Below are positions 10,836-23,065 of a DNA stretch of 64,000 nucleotides, piece after piece. Both the position numbers and the translations under genes were made by a program. The first letter of the stretch is position 1. Each line of letters starts with the position of its first letter. The notes beneath the pieces were generated by a model. The model made no database searches, had not been told where the DNA came from, and worked only from the letters and a program-made list of their open reading frames with translations. Source of the DNA: Euglena gracilis (Eukaryota > Euglenida > Euglenophyceae > Euglenales); contig CP154954.1 of NCBI GenBank assembly GCA_039621445.1, positions 14,302,387 through 14,366,386 on the forward strand, in the 5' to 3' direction.

Positions 10836-13476
10836 ATTGAAATGGTAACCGATACCGCTGACGTTATTGTTTGCTTCGGGGGGCACACCACTTGCAATCT
10901 GAAGTGTGCCACTGGCTGAATGACTCTCCTTCCCAGCCTGCAATAGGGTGGACTCTGGCCTGAATCGCCCCTGACCGCCTTTAATTTGCCCTCGCTCAAC
11001 CATCAAATGTGCTGATGAGCTACCGCGGGTAGGAGGTTTCGCAGGAGAATTTCCATGATTCCAGCAATGATTGTTTTGATTGTTTTGTTCTTGTTCCAAT
11101 TATCGGGAAGTCGTCAGCTGAATATGAAACAAACATTTCCGCCTGGCCATGCAAAAGATAACTGCAAGCAAAAGAGCGATAGAAAGAAAATCTCAGTAAT
11201 TCAAACAGAGCCGCCATGGATGCCTTTCAAACCGACGGGGAAAATGAAAATGTGTGTGAGTATTAAGTGTTTTCTTGAGGACCCCAAAGTTCGGCTGCCA
11301 AGGTGCTGGCTGGACCCCCTTTTTCAGCTGAAAAGTTAAGGTAATAACATCCGCCCTCAAAACACCCGCTCTTCACCGACTTTTTTATATACCAAATTTC
11401 ATTTATTTGCATCCAAAACAGATCCCCCAGCCCACCGTCGCCCTGGGGCCTCTCCCTGCCTCTCCCCCCCCCCCCCCCGTCACCCTCACTCTCCGCCTGT
11501 TTTTTGATTGCATTTGCATTTGGATCTTTTGTTTCCACCTGAGTTGGTCTGAAATGTCTGCTTGTCTTACCCTTCTCCTCCGTCCGCCATGGGGCCCACA
11601 CAGTCAGACGCCCCCCAGTCTAGTGCGGTGCCCCGAGGCGCCGTCCCCTCACTCGCCACCGCACGTGTGCCGCATTCTGCCTCGGTCGCCTCCATCCCCA
11701 GGGTGGAATGGGCAGCTGGTTTGCCCAGGCGTGGGGATGCCGTCTTCCACAACCGGACCATGGAAGCTGCGCATGGGGCAGCACCGGAGCTCCCCCAGCT
11801 TTTCACCTCGCATTTTGCTTTTTGACACCAAGATCAGGCTGTATTGTCGGGTGACGACCCCACCCGGGGGGGGGGGGTGCCTGTCTGTGCTCTCCAAGGC
11901 ACCCCAAATCTGACCTGAGTTTCGAAGGCTTTTCCAAAGTTTCCAATGCCCCCCACCGGGATCTGTGAAAACTGTAGGGGCGCCAGCAAAATTTTGTTGT
12001 GTTTCATTTTTTATATAAAAATATTTAAACCTCTCGCTTTTGGCGTCCCATGCTTTGCCGGAGCTGCCGGCCCACCCTGGCGGTCTCTTCCTCCCGCCGT
12101 TGTGCCTCTGCCACTTGGCCCCGCTCCCCTCCGGTCTGCACCGCCAGCAAGCTCATACAATAAAAAAGGACGAAAATGAAAAAAAAGGTTTCTTTGGTGG
12201 ATTCCGGTTGAAGTTGAAGTACTCTCAGAAAAAAGAAGCCTATTCCCAAAACCTTGCATTTGCATATGGTAACAAAAACTCTTTGAATCTTTTTAATCCC
12301 TGAGCACCAAACGTGCTTGGATGTGTTTACATGACTGATCAACTGCGTTGTTGTAATGCAGGGATTTAAAGGTAACTTTACCCCCACCGATAGGAAAAAA
12401 ATCGCCGAAAATGGCCGAAAATGGCAAAATTCTGGGGTCAACTGTAGGTGCTTGACCTGACTGCACCTCCAGCGTGCCGGGCCTTCCACGCGCGCTCAGC
12501 CACCGCGAGGTGCTCACTCTCAGGTGGCAAAAGGACCTTTCCTCCCCTGTGGAGAGCCACACAAGACAACAACAAGAAGTGGGTGGTTGGTGTGTGCAAT
12601 TGCACACGTCAACCATTCAAATGTTCAGAAATGTTGACTGTTCCACGATTTCAGGACTGAAGAACTGCATTTTTATACTCAGTTCTTCAGGATGAAACCT
12701 GGAAATGTTGTGTATTTGTTGTTCCAGGGGCTAAGAAATGGTTTTTCACAGCTTCGATTGCTGTTGTTCAAATTTAGGCGTGCAGGCTGGTCCTTTATAT
12801 GTATTTAAATTCTGCAAATACCTCTGAATATGCATACATTTGTAACAATCACATAACCATTTGTGCAATGTACAAACTCATCATTTTTGGCTGGCACATC
12901 CACTGTTCATCATTGCACAAACGGTTGGTGTGCTCATTTGCGTTCACCAAATCGTTCAGTCAATCTCCCAGGTTAATGAGACAACCATTGCAGGTTTCTA
13001 AACACACCTGCTGGATGATGCTGCTGGATGCATCACAATTTTTTTTCCCCCAGGAGCATTTTTGCCCCCAGGAGGGAATCCAACCTCCCCCCTCTGGGGG
13101 TGTCCAAACCCCCCTGCCTACTAATTTCATAACCTGGTCGTCCCCCCCCCCCCCGGTCAGAAACAAAAATAAATGTTTCTGCGACCGCCTCCCTGGTCAC
13201 AGACGAACATTCATGGTCGTTGAACAGGACGGATGGGAAGTTGTTGCGGGTTGAGAAAACGTCGAGATCTGGACGATGATGAACAATGCAACCAATTCCT
13301 AGTGATCACGCTTCTTCATGAGTTTTCACAGTTCAACCCTGGGGGGGGGGGACTGCAGCTTGTCCAAATTTCCCACGAGGGTGGTCCGCAGGTGGGTGGT
13401 GGTTTTGACACAAAACTGAAGAAAATTTTTATTTGACCCCCCAAAATCAAAATTTGCCAAAAATGACCGTTTTGCA
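10836..13476. repeat. Family B 2.65-kb tandem duplication, unit 1
   Basis: Begins 'attgaaatggtaaccgataccgc' and ends in 'gccaaaaatgaccgttttgcaa'. The next unit starts immediately, so this is a direct tandem duplication. The two units look about 95% identical, with homopolymer-length changes (for example the C-run at 11,466-11,480 against 14,098-14,117) and one replaced segment near 13,020-13,045. Sub-blocks recur at 20,540-20,760, 43,780-44,370, 49,240-51,720 and elsewhere. Open frames in it are short and not conserved. Confidence 0.9.
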
Positions 13477-16174
13477 ATTGAAATGGTAATCGATACCGCT
13501 GACGTTATTGTTTGCTGCGGGGGGCACACCACTTTGCAATCTGAAGTGTGCCACTGGCTGAATGACTCTCCTTCCCAGCCTGCCATAGGGTGGACTCTGG
13601 CCTGAATCGCCCCTGACCGCCTTTAATTTGACCTCCCTGAACCATCAAATGTGCTGATGAGCTACCGCGGGTAGGAGGTTTCGCAGGCGAATTTCCATGA
13701 TTCCAGCAATGATTGTTTTGATTGTTTTGTTCTTGTTCCAATTATCGGGAAGTCGTCAGCTGAATATGAAACAAACATTTCCGCCTGGCCATGCAAAATA
13801 TAACTGCAAGCAAAAGAGCGATATAAAGAAAATCTCAGTAATTCAAACAGAGCCGCCATGGATGCCTTTCAAACCGACGGGGAAAATGAAAATGTGTGTG
13901 AGTATTAAGTGTTTTCTTGAGGACCCCAAAGTCCGGCTGCCAAGGTGCTGGCTGGACCCCCTTTTTCAGCTGAAAAGTTAAGGTAATAACACCCGCCCTC
14001 AAAACACCCGCTCTTCACCGACTTTTTTATATATACCAAATTTCATTTATTTGCATCCAAAACAGATCCCCCAGCCCACCTTCGCCCTGGGCCCTCTCCC
14101 CCCCCCCCCCCCCCCCACCCTCACTCTCCCCCGTTTTTTTGATTGCATTTGCATTTTCATCTTCTGCTGCCCACCTGAGTTGGTCTGAAATGTCTGCTTG
14201 TCTACCCTTCTCCTCCGTCCGCCATGGGGCCCACACAGTCAGACGCCCCCCAGTCTAGTGCGGTGCCCCGAGGCGCCGTCCCCTCACTCGCCACCGCACG
14301 TGTGCCGCATTCTGCCTCGGTCGCCTCCATCCCCAGGGTGGGATGGGCAGCTGGTTTGCCCAGGCGTGGGGATGCCGTTTTCCAGAAAGGGACCATGGAA
14401 GCTGAGGATGGGGGAGCACCGGAGCTCCCCCAGGTTTTCACCTCGCATTTTGCTTTTCGACACCAAGATCAGGCTGTATTGTCGGGTGACGACCCCACCC
14501 GGGGGGGGGGTGCCTGTCTGGGCACTCCAAGGCACCCCAAATCTGACCTGAGTTTCGAAGGCTTTTCCAAAGTTTCCAATGCCCCCCACCGGGATCTGTG
14601 AAAACTGTCGGGGCGCCAGCAAAATTTTGTTGTGTTTCATTTTTTTTATATAAAAATGTTTAAGCCGTTCGCTTTTGGCGTCCCATGCTTTGCCGGAGCT
14701 GCCGGCCCACCCTGGCGGTGTCTTCCTCCCGCCGTTGTGCCTCTGCCACTTGGCCGGGACGCTCCCCCCTCCGGTCTGCACCGCCAGCAAGCTCCTACAG
14801 TAAAAATGGCCGAAAATGAAAAAAAAAGTTTCTTTGGTGGATTCTGGTTGAAGTTGATCTACTCTCAGAAAAAAGAAGCCTATTCCCAAAAACCTTGCAT
14901 TTGCATATTGTAACAAAAACTCTTTGAATCTTTTTAATCCCTGAGCACCAAACGTGCTTGGATGTGTTTACATGATTGATCAAATGCATTGTTGGCATGC
15001 AGGGATTTAAAGGTAACTTTACCCCCACCTATAGGAAAAAATCGCCGAAAATGGCCGAAAATGGCAAAATTCTGGGGTCAACTGTAGGTGCTTTACCTGA
15101 CTGCACCTCCAGCGTGCCGGGCCTTCCACGCGCTCAGCCACCGCGAGGTGCTCACTCTCAGGTGGCAAAAGGACCTTTCCTCCCCTGTGGAGAGCCACAC
15201 AAGACAACAACAAGAAGTGGGTGGTTGGTGTGTGCAATTGCACACGTCAACCATTCAAATGTTCAGAAATGTTGACTGTTCCACAATTTCAGGACTGAAG
15301 AACTGCATTTTTATACTCAGTTCTTCAGGATGAAACCTGGAAATGTTGTGTATTTGTTGTTCCAGGGGCTAAGAAATGGTTTTTCACAGCTTCGATTGCT
15401 GTTGTTCAAATTTAGGCGTGCAGGCTGGTCCTTTATATCTATTTAAATTCTGCAAATACCTCTGAATATGCATACATTTGTAACAATCACATAACCATTT
15501 GTACAATGTACAAACTCATCATTTTTGGCTGGCGCATCCACTGTTCATCATTGCACAAACGGTTGGTGAGCACATTTGCGTTCACCAAATCGTTCAGTCA
15601 ATATCCCAGGTTAATGAGACAACCATTGCAGGTTTCTAAACACACCTGCTGGATGTTGGTGTACGTTTTGACTAAAAATATAGGAAAACGCGATTTTTGG
15701 GCCTTTTTCAAGTCCCAAAATTTTCCCGCACATTTTTTCCCCCAGGAGCATTTTTGCCCCCAGGAGAGAATCCAACCTCCCCCCTCTGGAGGTGTCCAAA
15801 CCACCCTGCCTACTAACTAATTTCATAACCTGGTCGCCCCCCCCCCCCGGTCAGAAACAAAAACAAATGTTTCTGCGACCGCCTCCCTGGTCACAGACGA
15901 ACAGTCATGGTCGTTGAACAGGAGGGATGGGAAGTTGTTGCGGGTTGAGAAAACGTCGAGGTCTGGACGATGATGAACAATGCAACCAATTCCTAATGAT
16001 CACGCTTCTTCATGAGTTTTCACAGTTCAACCCTGGGGGGGGGGGGACTGCAGCTAGTCCAAATTTCCCACGAGGGCGGTCCGCAGGTGGGTGGTGGTTT
16101 TGATACAAAACTGAAGAAAATTTTTATTTGACCCCCCAAAATCAAAATTTGCCAAAAATGACCGGTTTGCAATT
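13477..16174. repeat. Family B 2.65-kb tandem duplication, unit 2
   Basis: Direct copy of the preceding unit. It differs mainly by about 60 bp at 15,655-15,735 ('ttggtgtacgttttgactaaaaatatagg...') that replaces a shorter stretch in unit 1 and is shared with family B elsewhere (40,375-40,440; 44,465-44,550). Unit 2 may therefore be closer to the ancestral form. Confidence 0.9.
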
Positions 16175-18370
16175 TTTGGAATCTTTCTTAAAAGAAAACC
16201 AGCCAAGAAACGAACTCACCAAAAACCCATTTCCATTGTGTGTGTGTGTGCGCACGTGTTTATGGTTGTGTGCAAATTGTCCCATCATGCTGACTTTTCA
16301 TATTGGCATTCGAATTCACTCCACCGGTCCTGGACTTTTTCACCTGCACTTCTGACCCAGGTTTTCAGAAAACATTTTGTTCCACCCTACTTGTTATATG
16401 TGTTATAGAAGGAGAACGCTTCCTTCCTTCGCACCTCATTCGTTGCACTGCAGCCACTTTCACCGTGCCATGCCTTTGCCTGTGGTCACGGAGGGTGCGT
16501 TGTTTGTGGATGTCTGTGCAGTGTCAACTGAACTGCACTCCAACCCTCTCCACTGGTGAGAGTGTATTCAAAACGTGGCTTTTGCTTTTGTCGTTTGTTT
16601 GACTGTTGTTGTTTTGTTTGACCCTCTGTTTGTGCGTTGCTTACCCCCCCCCATGTGTAATGAACCCCCTTACCGAGTGAACAGGGGGTCCGAACCTTCC
16701 AGGTTCAGGCATGTGCCGTCACTGCTTGACGGGGCAACTTATCGGAAGTTTTGGCACAATGCTGCTTTCGGCATGGCCCCATTCCAACCCGTCATGGAAC
16801 CACGCAACCTGCTGAAGAGTCCCCCACTGTCTGAATCTTTTGTTGAACACTTGTTGCATTTTTCTCCACATCAAAATGCATTACACGTCGTGTTTTAAGT
16901 TTTTGTCCCCCAAACATCCACTCCTATCGACAGAAGTGATTCTTTTGCATTTCCAACTCAGGCAAATTATTTTTGATGTGAAGTGAAGTGGGATCGGCTT
17001 CCCCCTCAGGTCTCCCAATCTCCCCTCGGGTTTCCAGTCCCCCCCCCACACTGTCTGTGGAAACTGATGGGGCGACACCAAATTTTGTGGTGTTTGGAAA
17101 TGAAATGTCGAAGTTTTCAAGTCCCAAAATTTTCCTGCACATTTTTTTCCCCCAGGTGCATTTTTGCCCCCAGGAGAGAATCCAACCTCCCCCCTGAACA
17201 GGGGGGGTCCGAACCTTCCAGTTTGTCAGCTTTCATAGCATAGAAAATTCCCTGACACCCGCGCTCAAAGAATTTACCCAATTCGGACTCTCCAGATTTT
17301 ACTTTGGTGTCTAATCAGCTTGGGGAGGGGGGAAAATACATGAAATAAAAATTAACCTGCGTTTTATGGATTCCAGACCATTTCACATTCCCTCATTGGA
17401 AAGTGGTCAACCAACGATGGTGGGTCATAAATTGTCACTGCGTGACAGGACAAGGCATCGGAATATTGGCACAAGGCTGGCCCCTTTCCAACCCATTTGG
17501 AACCATGCAACGTGCTGTAGCGTCCCCAATGGCTGCATCATTCGTTGAACATTATTATGCTCCTGCAACTTTGTATTTTGGTGGGATTTCAAGACCCTCA
17601 AGGGGGGGGACTTTACAGAATTTACAAGTTTCGGGGGGGGGGAGTCAAGCTTACCTGGGTGACCCATGCAAGATTTGCTGTGTATTCCTATTTTCCTCAA
17701 TAATGTGCATTTTTTCGGAAACGGACGTTCTCTGATGAAAATGGTGTATCCACCCGAAATTTTTTCAACTTTCTTCTGGGGCACTCCATTGAGGGGCTTC
17801 GTGTTTTTTGGGGTATTTTGGGGGTTTTGCAATATTTTTGTGTACGACTTCCTGAATTTCTGGGACAAAGAGGGGGTTGGCTTTCAGAATTTGAAAGTAG
17901 CAAGTTTGACTGATTCAGCCTGCGTCCATCAACCAATCGCCCCGCTGGCACCTAATTGTACAGCTTCCCACGCTATCCCCTGCTTCGAGCCCAGGCTTCT
18001 GCAGTTGCGCTGAAATGCTTTATTGGTGAGAAGGGAAGGAATGGGGGACAAGCGCCTGGGGGTGGTGGGGAGCTCCCCTCACCATGTTCAAAAACTACGA
18101 CATGTGCGCAGAATCGGCACATTACCCACGCCGGGGGGGGGGGGCGCAAGCGCCGGGGTGAGTGGAATCCAGACCAAAGCTCGGTGTGCTTCGGAGAAAA
18201 GAAACGGAAGCCTTTTTTTCCGCAGAAGTCTCTCCCCATTCCTTTTGGAGTCGCTCCATGGAAGCCGTGCGGCAAGCTTGCCACCATTGAGGTGTTGAAG
18301 TGGCGCAAGTCGAGCCCCGCTTCATCTTGCAGCCCCGAAGCTGGTTGTTGCTGGCCCAGGGTGAGGGTGA
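16175..18370. repeat. Family B blocks
   Basis: Collinear with parts of 40,750-42,490 and 46,970-48,050: 16,230-16,560 with 40,950-41,300; 17,200-17,345 with 46,985-47,145; 17,370-17,640 with 41,510-41,880 and 47,230-47,600; 17,790-18,020 with 42,040-42,500. No intact gene is visible. Short open frames at 16,128-16,900 do not match across copies. Confidence 0.8.
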
Positions 18371-18460
18371 GGTAATGCGGACTGCCCTGAACCTGAGGTC
18401 TCGGTGTTTGAAGGCAGAACTTTTTGCAAAATGATTTGGGTCCCAGAAAATCCTCATTTT

Positions 18461-18556
18461 TGGTTACCTGGAGCCTACAGGGAGGCTTCAGGGAGGCTGG
18501 TTACCTGAGCCTTCCTGGAGCCTCCCTGAGCCTCCCTGGAGCCTCCGGCAGGTAAG
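18461..18556. repeat. GAGCCTCCCTG minisatellite
   Basis: Tandem GAGCCTCCCTG units ending in GGAGCCTCCGGCAGGTA, the same terminus as the array at 20,180-20,391. A third short block lies at 33,310-33,360. Units also occur inverted (GGAGGCT). Confidence 0.85.
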
Positions 18557-18779
18557 TTATTTTGTACATAGGCCATGTTCGACCCTCAACCCCTCTGCAT
18601 CCGCACACAACTCACGTTTGCCCATTTGCTATTTACACCATGACCGCCGATGGCAGAATTGGTTGAAACATTTATCCATTCGCCACAAAGACGCCATGTC
18701 CGCGTAATTTTGCTTTTACCGTTTACCCGTTTGCTATTTACGCCTTGTCCGCCAAATTTTGTCCACACAAAAGGATGTT

Positions 18780-18947
18780 GTTATTGGGGAGCTGGGGAGG
18801 GGGGAGTGGGGTAGGGGAGAGAGGGGAAGGGGGAGGGGGGAGGGGAGGTCCGGGGGGTGGGGGGGCGGGGGGAGGGGGCCTGTGGCCCCCTCCCCCCGCC
18901 CCCTTTTCGCCTCCCCCGCCTCCCCCCGCCCCCCCCCCGGGCACAGC
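18780..18947. other. G-tract to C-tract switch with 20-bp GC hairpin
   Basis: The plus strand is almost pure G/A for about 100 bp with many runs of 3-7 G, then switches at 18,881-18,883 to almost pure C/T for 65 bp. At the switch, arms 18,861-18,880 and 18,884-18,903 pair perfectly around the loop TGT. The G-rich half meets the usual pattern for G-quadruplex formation. No gene is visible. Confidence 0.9.
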
Positions 18948-19074
18948 CAAATGAACACCATTTTGGATTTCACGTGACCCTTTTTTTGCACGGCAAATAA
19001 TTTAGGTACAATTCTGGCCGGATAAATTCATTTTCGGTTTCAATTAAGCTCTATGTTGCGTCCCAGCCTCCCAT

Positions 19075-19345
19075 TACACCCATTTTTGCTTTTTTGGCAA
19101 ACGGTTTATTTTTTTTTTGCTAATTTGGGCTATTTTGCATTGATTTGGGCAAATATTGGGCCAATTTGGGTCAATATGAACAATGTTATGGCATTTTTGG
19201 TCATTTTGTGCCATTTTGGTGATTTTGGGTATTTTTTGGATTTTTGTAAAAATTTTGTGGATATTGTTGGCATTTTTGGGCTATTTGGGTTATTTGAAGC
19301 TATTTTAGGTCGTTTGGTTGCTCTTTGGGGCTTTTGTGGTCATTT
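19075..19345. repeat. Degenerate T/G-rich low-complexity stretch
   Basis: Irregular repetition of words like TTTTGGGCATTTTGG. It is open for long distances because stops are rare in this composition. I do not regard it as coding. Confidence 0.7.
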
Positions 19346-19373
19346 TGGCTCGGTTGTGAGCCAGTGGATGCAG

Positions 19374-20012
19374 GCATCAGGCAAGATGCAGACATGGACA
19401 AGGTGCAGATGCTGGACAAGATGCAGACACTGGACAAGATGCCGTGGATGCAGATGCTGGACAAGATGCAGACGATGGACAAAATGCAGACGCTGGACAA
19501 GATGCAGTGGTTGCAGATGCTGGACAAGATGCAGACGCTGGACAAGATGCAGACGCTGGACAAGATGCAGATGCTGGACAAGATGCAGATGCTGGAAAAG
19601 ATGCAGTGGTTGCAGATGCTGGACAAGATGCAGATGCTGAACAAAATGAAGACGCTGGACAAGATGCAGATGCTGGACAAGATGCAGTGGCTGCAGATGA
19701 TGAACAGGATGCAAATTCCAGACAAGATGCAGTGGACACAGATACTGGACGAGATGCAGATGTTGGACAAGATGTAGATGCTGGACAAGTTGTAGATGTT
19801 GGACAAAAGAGGACAATATTGGACAACATGCAATGGTTGAAGATATTGGACAACATGCAATGGATGCAGGTACTGGACAAGGTGTAGATACTGGACAAGG
19901 TGCAGAGACCACACAACATGCAAATACGGGACAAGATGTTGACATTTGACAAGATTCAGACAACGGACAAGATTCAAATGCTAGTCAAGATGCAGATGTT
20001 GTCCAGATGTTT
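19374..20012. repeat. 18-bp satellite encoding hexapeptide repeats
   Basis: Tandem copies of GCAGATGCTGGACAAGAT, with 9- and 12-bp insertions such as GTGGTTGCA. Because nearly all changes keep multiples of three and avoid stops, all six frames stay open across about 19,444-19,640. The plus frames read A-D-A-G-Q-D, M-L-D-K-M-Q and C-W-T-R-C-R; the minus frames are Ser/Cys/Ile- or Leu/Val/His-rich. No start-to-stop gene with splice context is visible. It could be a decayed repeat-protein exon or a pure satellite. Confidence 0.85.
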
Positions 20013-20179
20013 CACATCTCTTCTTCTTGTGCCTCGCTGTGCCTGCATTATCCCATTATCCTTGTCACATCCCCGGCGAGAAACTGCTGATTCATGCATT
20101 CTGAGTCTACAACACCACAGATTGCATCACGGCACAACACCTGTCCCACTGTCGTCCGGTGCACAAAAACTCGTTACCC

Positions 20180-20391
20180 CAACCTCCCTGGAGCCTCTAT
20201 GGAGGCTCCCTGGAGGCTGGTTATCTGAGCCGCCCTGGAGCCTCCCGGAGGCTCCCTAAAAGGGAGCCTCCCTGGAGGCTGGTTATCTGAGCCTCCCTGG
20301 AGCCTCCCTGGAGCCTCCATGGAGCCTCCAGGGAGCCTCCCCGGAGCCTCCCTGGAGCCTCCCCGGAGCCTCCGGCAGGTACCCTCCAGGG
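20180..20391. repeat. GAGCCTCCCTG minisatellite, longer array
   Basis: About 210 bp of direct and inverted GAGCCTCCCTG units, with 'gaggctggttatctgagcc' repeated near 20,212 and 20,274. It ends GGAGCCTCCGGCAGGTA like the 18,461 array, so the two may bound one composite block that includes the 18-bp satellite. Confidence 0.85.
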
Positions 20392-20519
20392 CAGGATTCT
20401 ATTTTTGCGGTGCACCCAAATGAAACGCAAAGTTACAATCATTTTCAAAGCCATGTGCGAGTTAGGCGGCCTAAGACAGCGAAACCTTGTGTTTGATTCT
20501 TTTCCAATAAAAATGGTGA

Positions 20520-21380
20520 TACTGCGGCTCGTTTGTTTCATCCTATTGTGGGCTGGTGCCGCCAGCCCACCCTGGCAGTCTCTTCCTTCCACCGTCGTGC
20601 CTCTGCCATTGGCCGATACGCTTCCCCCTCCGGTCTGCACCGCCAGCGCTGATTGCACCTCCAGCGCGCCGGGCCTTTCTTCCCCTGGACTGACCCCGTG
20701 TGGAAAGCCGTGCAAGACAACTGTTTGCACGTCGCTTTCTTTTGCTCTTTGCCATGAGCAGGTATTATTATTATTGTGTATTTTTTTCGAAATTTTGAGG
20801 CATTTTAAGACATTTTTTTGAAGACTTTTTATGGCATTTTAAGGTGTTGTTTTCCAGGGTGGTCCAAGGGTTATCGAACCAATGTTTTTGATTTTGAATG
20901 TTCCCCAAAATCAAAACGTCAAAAAACACTTTTATTTGAGTTTTAGGACAGTAATATTCAAGCGATGCCAGAAATATTTTTTTTATTCCAAGATTTGGCT
21001 CGTTTTTGGCTATATTTTGCTCTTTGATACTTGTTTGGTTGGAGAAAATCCTGCCAGTCCAAACTGTTTAAGGCATTTCAGACATTTTCAAGATTTTTCA
21101 GATTTTGGCAACATATTTTCAGGCGCTTTTTAAGGCATTTTAGGTTTTTAAGGCGCCTTAAAAATAATAATGTCTGGCCAGGAGGGGGTTGCAGGTGGAC
21201 AGGGCCAGCTAGACGAGATCAATAAGACAGGAAACACCACAGCAAGCCCCATGAAAAAAAAATAGCCACCCAATGTAATCAACCATTTTGTGAGTAACCC
21301 CCAAGTTTCAGCAACATTTCGAACTATATTTTGGCCCGACACCCAAATCCAAGCAAACCCCAAACAGAAGGAACCCCTGG
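20520..21380. repeat. Family B distal block
   Basis: Matches 51,440-52,130: the 'gccggcccaccctgg' to 'gccgtgcaagacaac' part (20,550-20,730 with 51,460-51,680), 'ggtggtccaagggttatcgaacc' (20,860 with 51,738) and 'aataatgtctggccagga' (21,168 with 51,990). Open frames are not conserved. Confidence 0.8.
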
Positions 21381-22281
21381 CCTGATGCTATGAAGATAAT
21401 TTTCATGAAAATTGCATTGGAACGGCTGAAAGAAGCATTCTTTAAATTTGGGCAACCCCCAAATTTAAATCACCCTAAGCCTTTTTTCGGAAACAAAATA
21501 TAGGTGACTGAACTGCTTATATTTTTGGGGATTTTGCAATCACAGCAGGTATTTTCCAAGGGACAGGCATTCCTTTCTAAGACAGAACGTGTCATTGGTT
21601 GCCCCTGTCAGGAACACCCAAAACCTTGCTGTGTTTTGAACAGGGAGGTGTTTTCGTGTTGGTTCAGGTGAGGTGTCTCTCCCCTGAAGCACCCCCCAAG
21701 GCTTTTTGTCCCCCTCCTCCTTACATGCACGCCTCCCTCTGTCACCCCTTGGACCCGTGTTTTAACATTCTAGCTTTTTTGTGCAAGGCCCAACAAAATC
21801 CTTAACAATACAGATTTGGCCGCTTAAGATTGACCCTGGCCCCTCCCTTCATTTGTGCCCAGGCAAAGCGCCGGGTGGGGGGGGAGGTTATGTGCAGAAA
21901 ACACTGCAATTTTGACAAGGGGGAGTGCAAATTTTTACACTGCGATGGTTTACATTTTTTTTGCAGAATCCAAAATCGTAATAATTTAATTTTTTGCATC
22001 TTTTTTCGACTTTTTTTTGTGCACGCGACAAAATGAAGTTGCATAAAACATATTTTTAGATCAATTCCATCAGCAGTAATTGCATAAGAATGCAATTGGG
22101 CAAACCAACAATATCTTTTTTCAAATTCGCGTCACGTGTTCTTTTGTTGCAGCATTTTTGGTGTTTATTTGATTGCTTTTTTTGAAGAAAAAAATTGCAA
22201 TAAAATGTCCTTGTTTTTTTTTGTGTCCTTGAAGAGAAAAGTGCAAATCATTGTCCGAAAATGCACCGTGTTCGCATATGG
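21381..22281. other. Unassigned intergenic stretch
   Basis: About 900 bp, AT-rich after 21,900, with no supported gene. Open frames here (for example 22,136-22,498) depend on T-runs and the adjoining inverted-repeat element. Confidence 0.5.
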
Positions 22282-22497
22282 TACCCCCCCCCCCCTAGTC
22301 GTACGACCACCCCTCATTTACGACCACCCCCCGATCACAGGTTGCAGGTTACAAAATTTTCACACCACTTCACCTATGACCGCCCCCGCATTTACGACCA
22401 CCCCCCGATCACAGGTTGCAGGTTATGGGGGTGTTACGACCACCCCCCCCCCGGTCACAGGTTGCAGGAACCCGGTCGTACAACTAGGGGGGGGGTA
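22282..22497 (+). mobile_element. Short inverted-repeat element with C-tract/G-tract ends, copy 1 of family M1
   Basis: The left end is TA, a C13 run and TAGTCGTACGACC. The right end is GGTCGTACAACTA, a G9 run and TA. The arms pair over about 24 bp, and TA at both ends fits a TA target duplication. Inside are three tandem-like copies of a 37-bp unit ('tttacgaccaccccccgatcacaggttgcagg', from 22,317, 22,392 and 22,434). There is no ORF. It is related to the element at 5,975-6,170. Confidence 0.8.
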
Positions 22498-22980
22498 ATG
22501 GCTGGTTTGCAGCATTTACACACACCAATCACCCAAAGACACCAGCAATATTTGCGTCCTGTCCCTGAGACTTTTTACGTCCGAATGGGAACAGGGGGAT
22601 GAGCATCTCAGGGGGGGGGGGGCTGCCCCCCCCAAGCTGTCCCCATCTCTGATGCGGGAAAGCCCAAAAGGGGTTATTTTTGTCAACTTTTTTGGATTTT
22701 CGCAAAAAAAAAGGTCAATTTCAAGCACATTTGCCAAAAAGTGATGTTTGAAACTTTCCAAAAAAGGTCAATTTTGAACACTGTTCCAGCCTCTTGGCTG
22801 AACCCCCCGGGTGTTCATTTATCATCCCCTGATTCAGTTGTTTTGCCATTAGCTTTGCTTTTTTTTTTTGCTATTTTCATTTAGGTGGCTCGTTGGCCCC
22901 CTAAAGACCATGGCGTCTACATCGCTGTCCTGAAGTTTGCCCCTTGGTCTATTGTGGCCAACACGAACACAAGAAGAGAG
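22498..22980. other. Intergenic stretch with short dispersed repeat
   Basis: Positions 22,503-22,570 match 52,215-52,280 in inverted orientation ('gctggtgtttttgggtgattggtgtg' on that strand). The remainder, including the G-run/C-run hairpin at 22,608-22,631, shows no gene. Confidence 0.6.
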
Positions 22981-23065
22981 CATTTAACCTCATCCCAGAC
23001 TTAGACAGCATTTGCAACGTTCCATCCGCCCCCACCCCCTCCTTTTCCCAGGTTAGCCATACTTT

